Assembly (NCBI GenBank): GCA_014656175.1
Contig: BNBX01000004.1
Coordinates: forward strand, 368,290-432,289
Source of the DNA: Streptomyces werraensis
Lineage (GTDB): Bacteria; Actinomycetota; Actinomycetes; Streptomycetales; Streptomycetaceae
DNA length: 64,000 nucleotides
Reading direction: 5' to 3'
The notes under the pieces are model-generated. The model saw only the letters and a program-made list of their open reading frames with translations. It did no database searches and was not told the origin of the DNA. Made by a program: the position numbers and the translations under genes. Positions within the stretch are counted from its first letter, which is position 1. Each line of letters begins with the position of its first letter. Shown here piece by piece: positions 63,442-64,000 of the stretch.

Positions 63442-63987
63442 ATGAGCCAGCTGCTCATCGCGGCGAGCGAGGGCGGGGAGAACCCCCTCGTCCCGCCGAT
63501 CCCTGAGCTGGTCATCGGCCTGCTCGCCTTCGTCATCGTCTTCGGCTTCCTCGCCAAGAAGCTCCTCCCGAACATCAACAAGGTTCTGGAAGAGCGTCGC
63601 GAGGCCATCGAGGGCGGTATCGAGAAGGCCGAGGCCGCCCAGACCGAGGCCCAGAGCGTCCTGGAGCAGTACAAGGCCCAGCTCGCCGAGGCCCGGCACG
63701 AGGCCGCGCGCCTGCGCCAGGAGGCGCAGGAGCAGGGCGCCGCGCTCATCGCCGAGATGCGCGCGGAAGGCCAGCGCCAGCGCGAGGAGATCGTCGCTGC
63801 CGGTCACGCCCAGATCGAGGCCGACCGCAAGGCCGCGGCCTCCGCGCTGCGCCAGGACGTCGGCAAGCTCGCCACCGAACTGGCCGGCAAGCTCGTCGGC
63901 GAGTCCCTCGAGGACCACGCCCGGCAGAGCCGTGTGATCGACCGCTTCCTCGACGAGCTCGACCAGAAGGCAGAGGCCGCACGATGA
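63442..63987 (+). CDS. atpF: ATP synthase F0 subunit b
   Basis: A 181-residue stator subunit: one N-terminal membrane helix (ELVIGLLAFVIVFGFLAKKL) and a long charged coiled coil. It joins F0 to F1 through delta. Its stop overlaps atpH by four bases (ATGA). Confidence 0.96.
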   Translation: MSQLLIAASEGGENPLVPPIPELVIGLLAFVIVFGFLAKKLLPNINKVLEERREAIEGGIEKAEAAQTEAQSVLEQYKAQLAEARHEAARLRQEAQEQGAALIAEMRAEGQRQREEIVAAGHAQIEADRKAAASALRQDVGKLATELAGKLVGESLEDHARQSRVIDRFLDELDQKAEAAR

Positions 63988-64000
63988 ACGGAGCGAGCCG
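63984..64000 (+). CDS. atpH: ATP synthase F1 subunit delta, start only
   Basis: ATG 63984 overlaps the atpF stop, and MNGAS continues to the window end. Identity rests on operon order (atpI-B-E-F-H); only five complete codons are visible, so this is cut by the window edge. Confidence 0.75.

Overview
The window is chromosomal DNA from a Streptomyces. The evidence is very high GC, a complete conservon (cvnA-D), a MarR/TetR-rich gene mix, WhiJ-type XRE/DUF397/ATPase genes, bacterial NHEJ genes, and the core order lysA-hom-thrC-thrB-rho-rpmE-prfA-prmC-...-atp. From memory this order matches the lon-to-atp region of S. coelicolor; I could not run an alignment.

Layout. 1-5.3 kb: lon behind a HAIR-type HspR operator, a secreted GH25 muramidase, a MarR regulator, a hairpin repeat cluster and a PP2C-like gene. 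5.7-11.9 kb: the conservon (NIT-domain sensor kinase, roadblock protein, DUF742 protein, small GTPase) followed by a StyA-like flavin monooxygenase. 11.9-19.2 kb, all on the minus strand: an NlpC/P60 hydrolase, a TetR regulator, an AurF-like di-iron oxygenase, a broken DUF3291 gene, a class B penicillin-binding protein coupled to a FtsW/RodA-type protein, and an SH3 protein. 19.4-23.3 kb: a dual-specificity phosphatase, a NERD-like protein, and the divergent pair LigD-type polymerase/Ku, with tandem repeats. 23.3-32.5 kb: a stand-alone ketosynthase, an ECF sigma factor with a membrane partner, a CPBP protease-histidine kinase-response regulator operon, a methyltransferase, and a DUF397/XRE/anti-sigma-like ATPase group.

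32.7-43.2 kb is an accessory island. It lies directly beyond the 3' end of tRNA-Arg(CCG) at 43136-43210. Its far edge carries a 44-bp degenerate copy of that tRNA's 3' part at 32666-32709 (35 of 44 identical, no gaps), so it looks like an old site-specific integration. I see no integrase. Inside is a tightly coupled four-gene operon: a MORC-type GHKL ATPase with a zinc ribbon, an Mrr-like nuclease fused to an SF2 helicase, an unknown 199-aa protein, and a sigma-region-4-like DNA-binding protein. Beyond it are a frameshifted AbrB-like gene, vsr, a C5-cytosine methyltransferase and a divergent GIY-YIG (Eco29kI-like) endonuclease. This is a composite restriction/defence island and is the best candidate here for a little-described system.

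43.4-64 kb is core: a receiver protein, the ArgS-like nrtL, lysA, hom, thrC, thrB, rho, a secreted trypsin-like protease, rpmE, prfA, prmC, a TsaC-like gene, an LMW-phosphatase-like protein whose nucleophilic Cys is Ser, glyA, a WecA/TagO-like transferase, and the start of the ATP synthase operon (atpI-B-E-F-H), cut by the window end.
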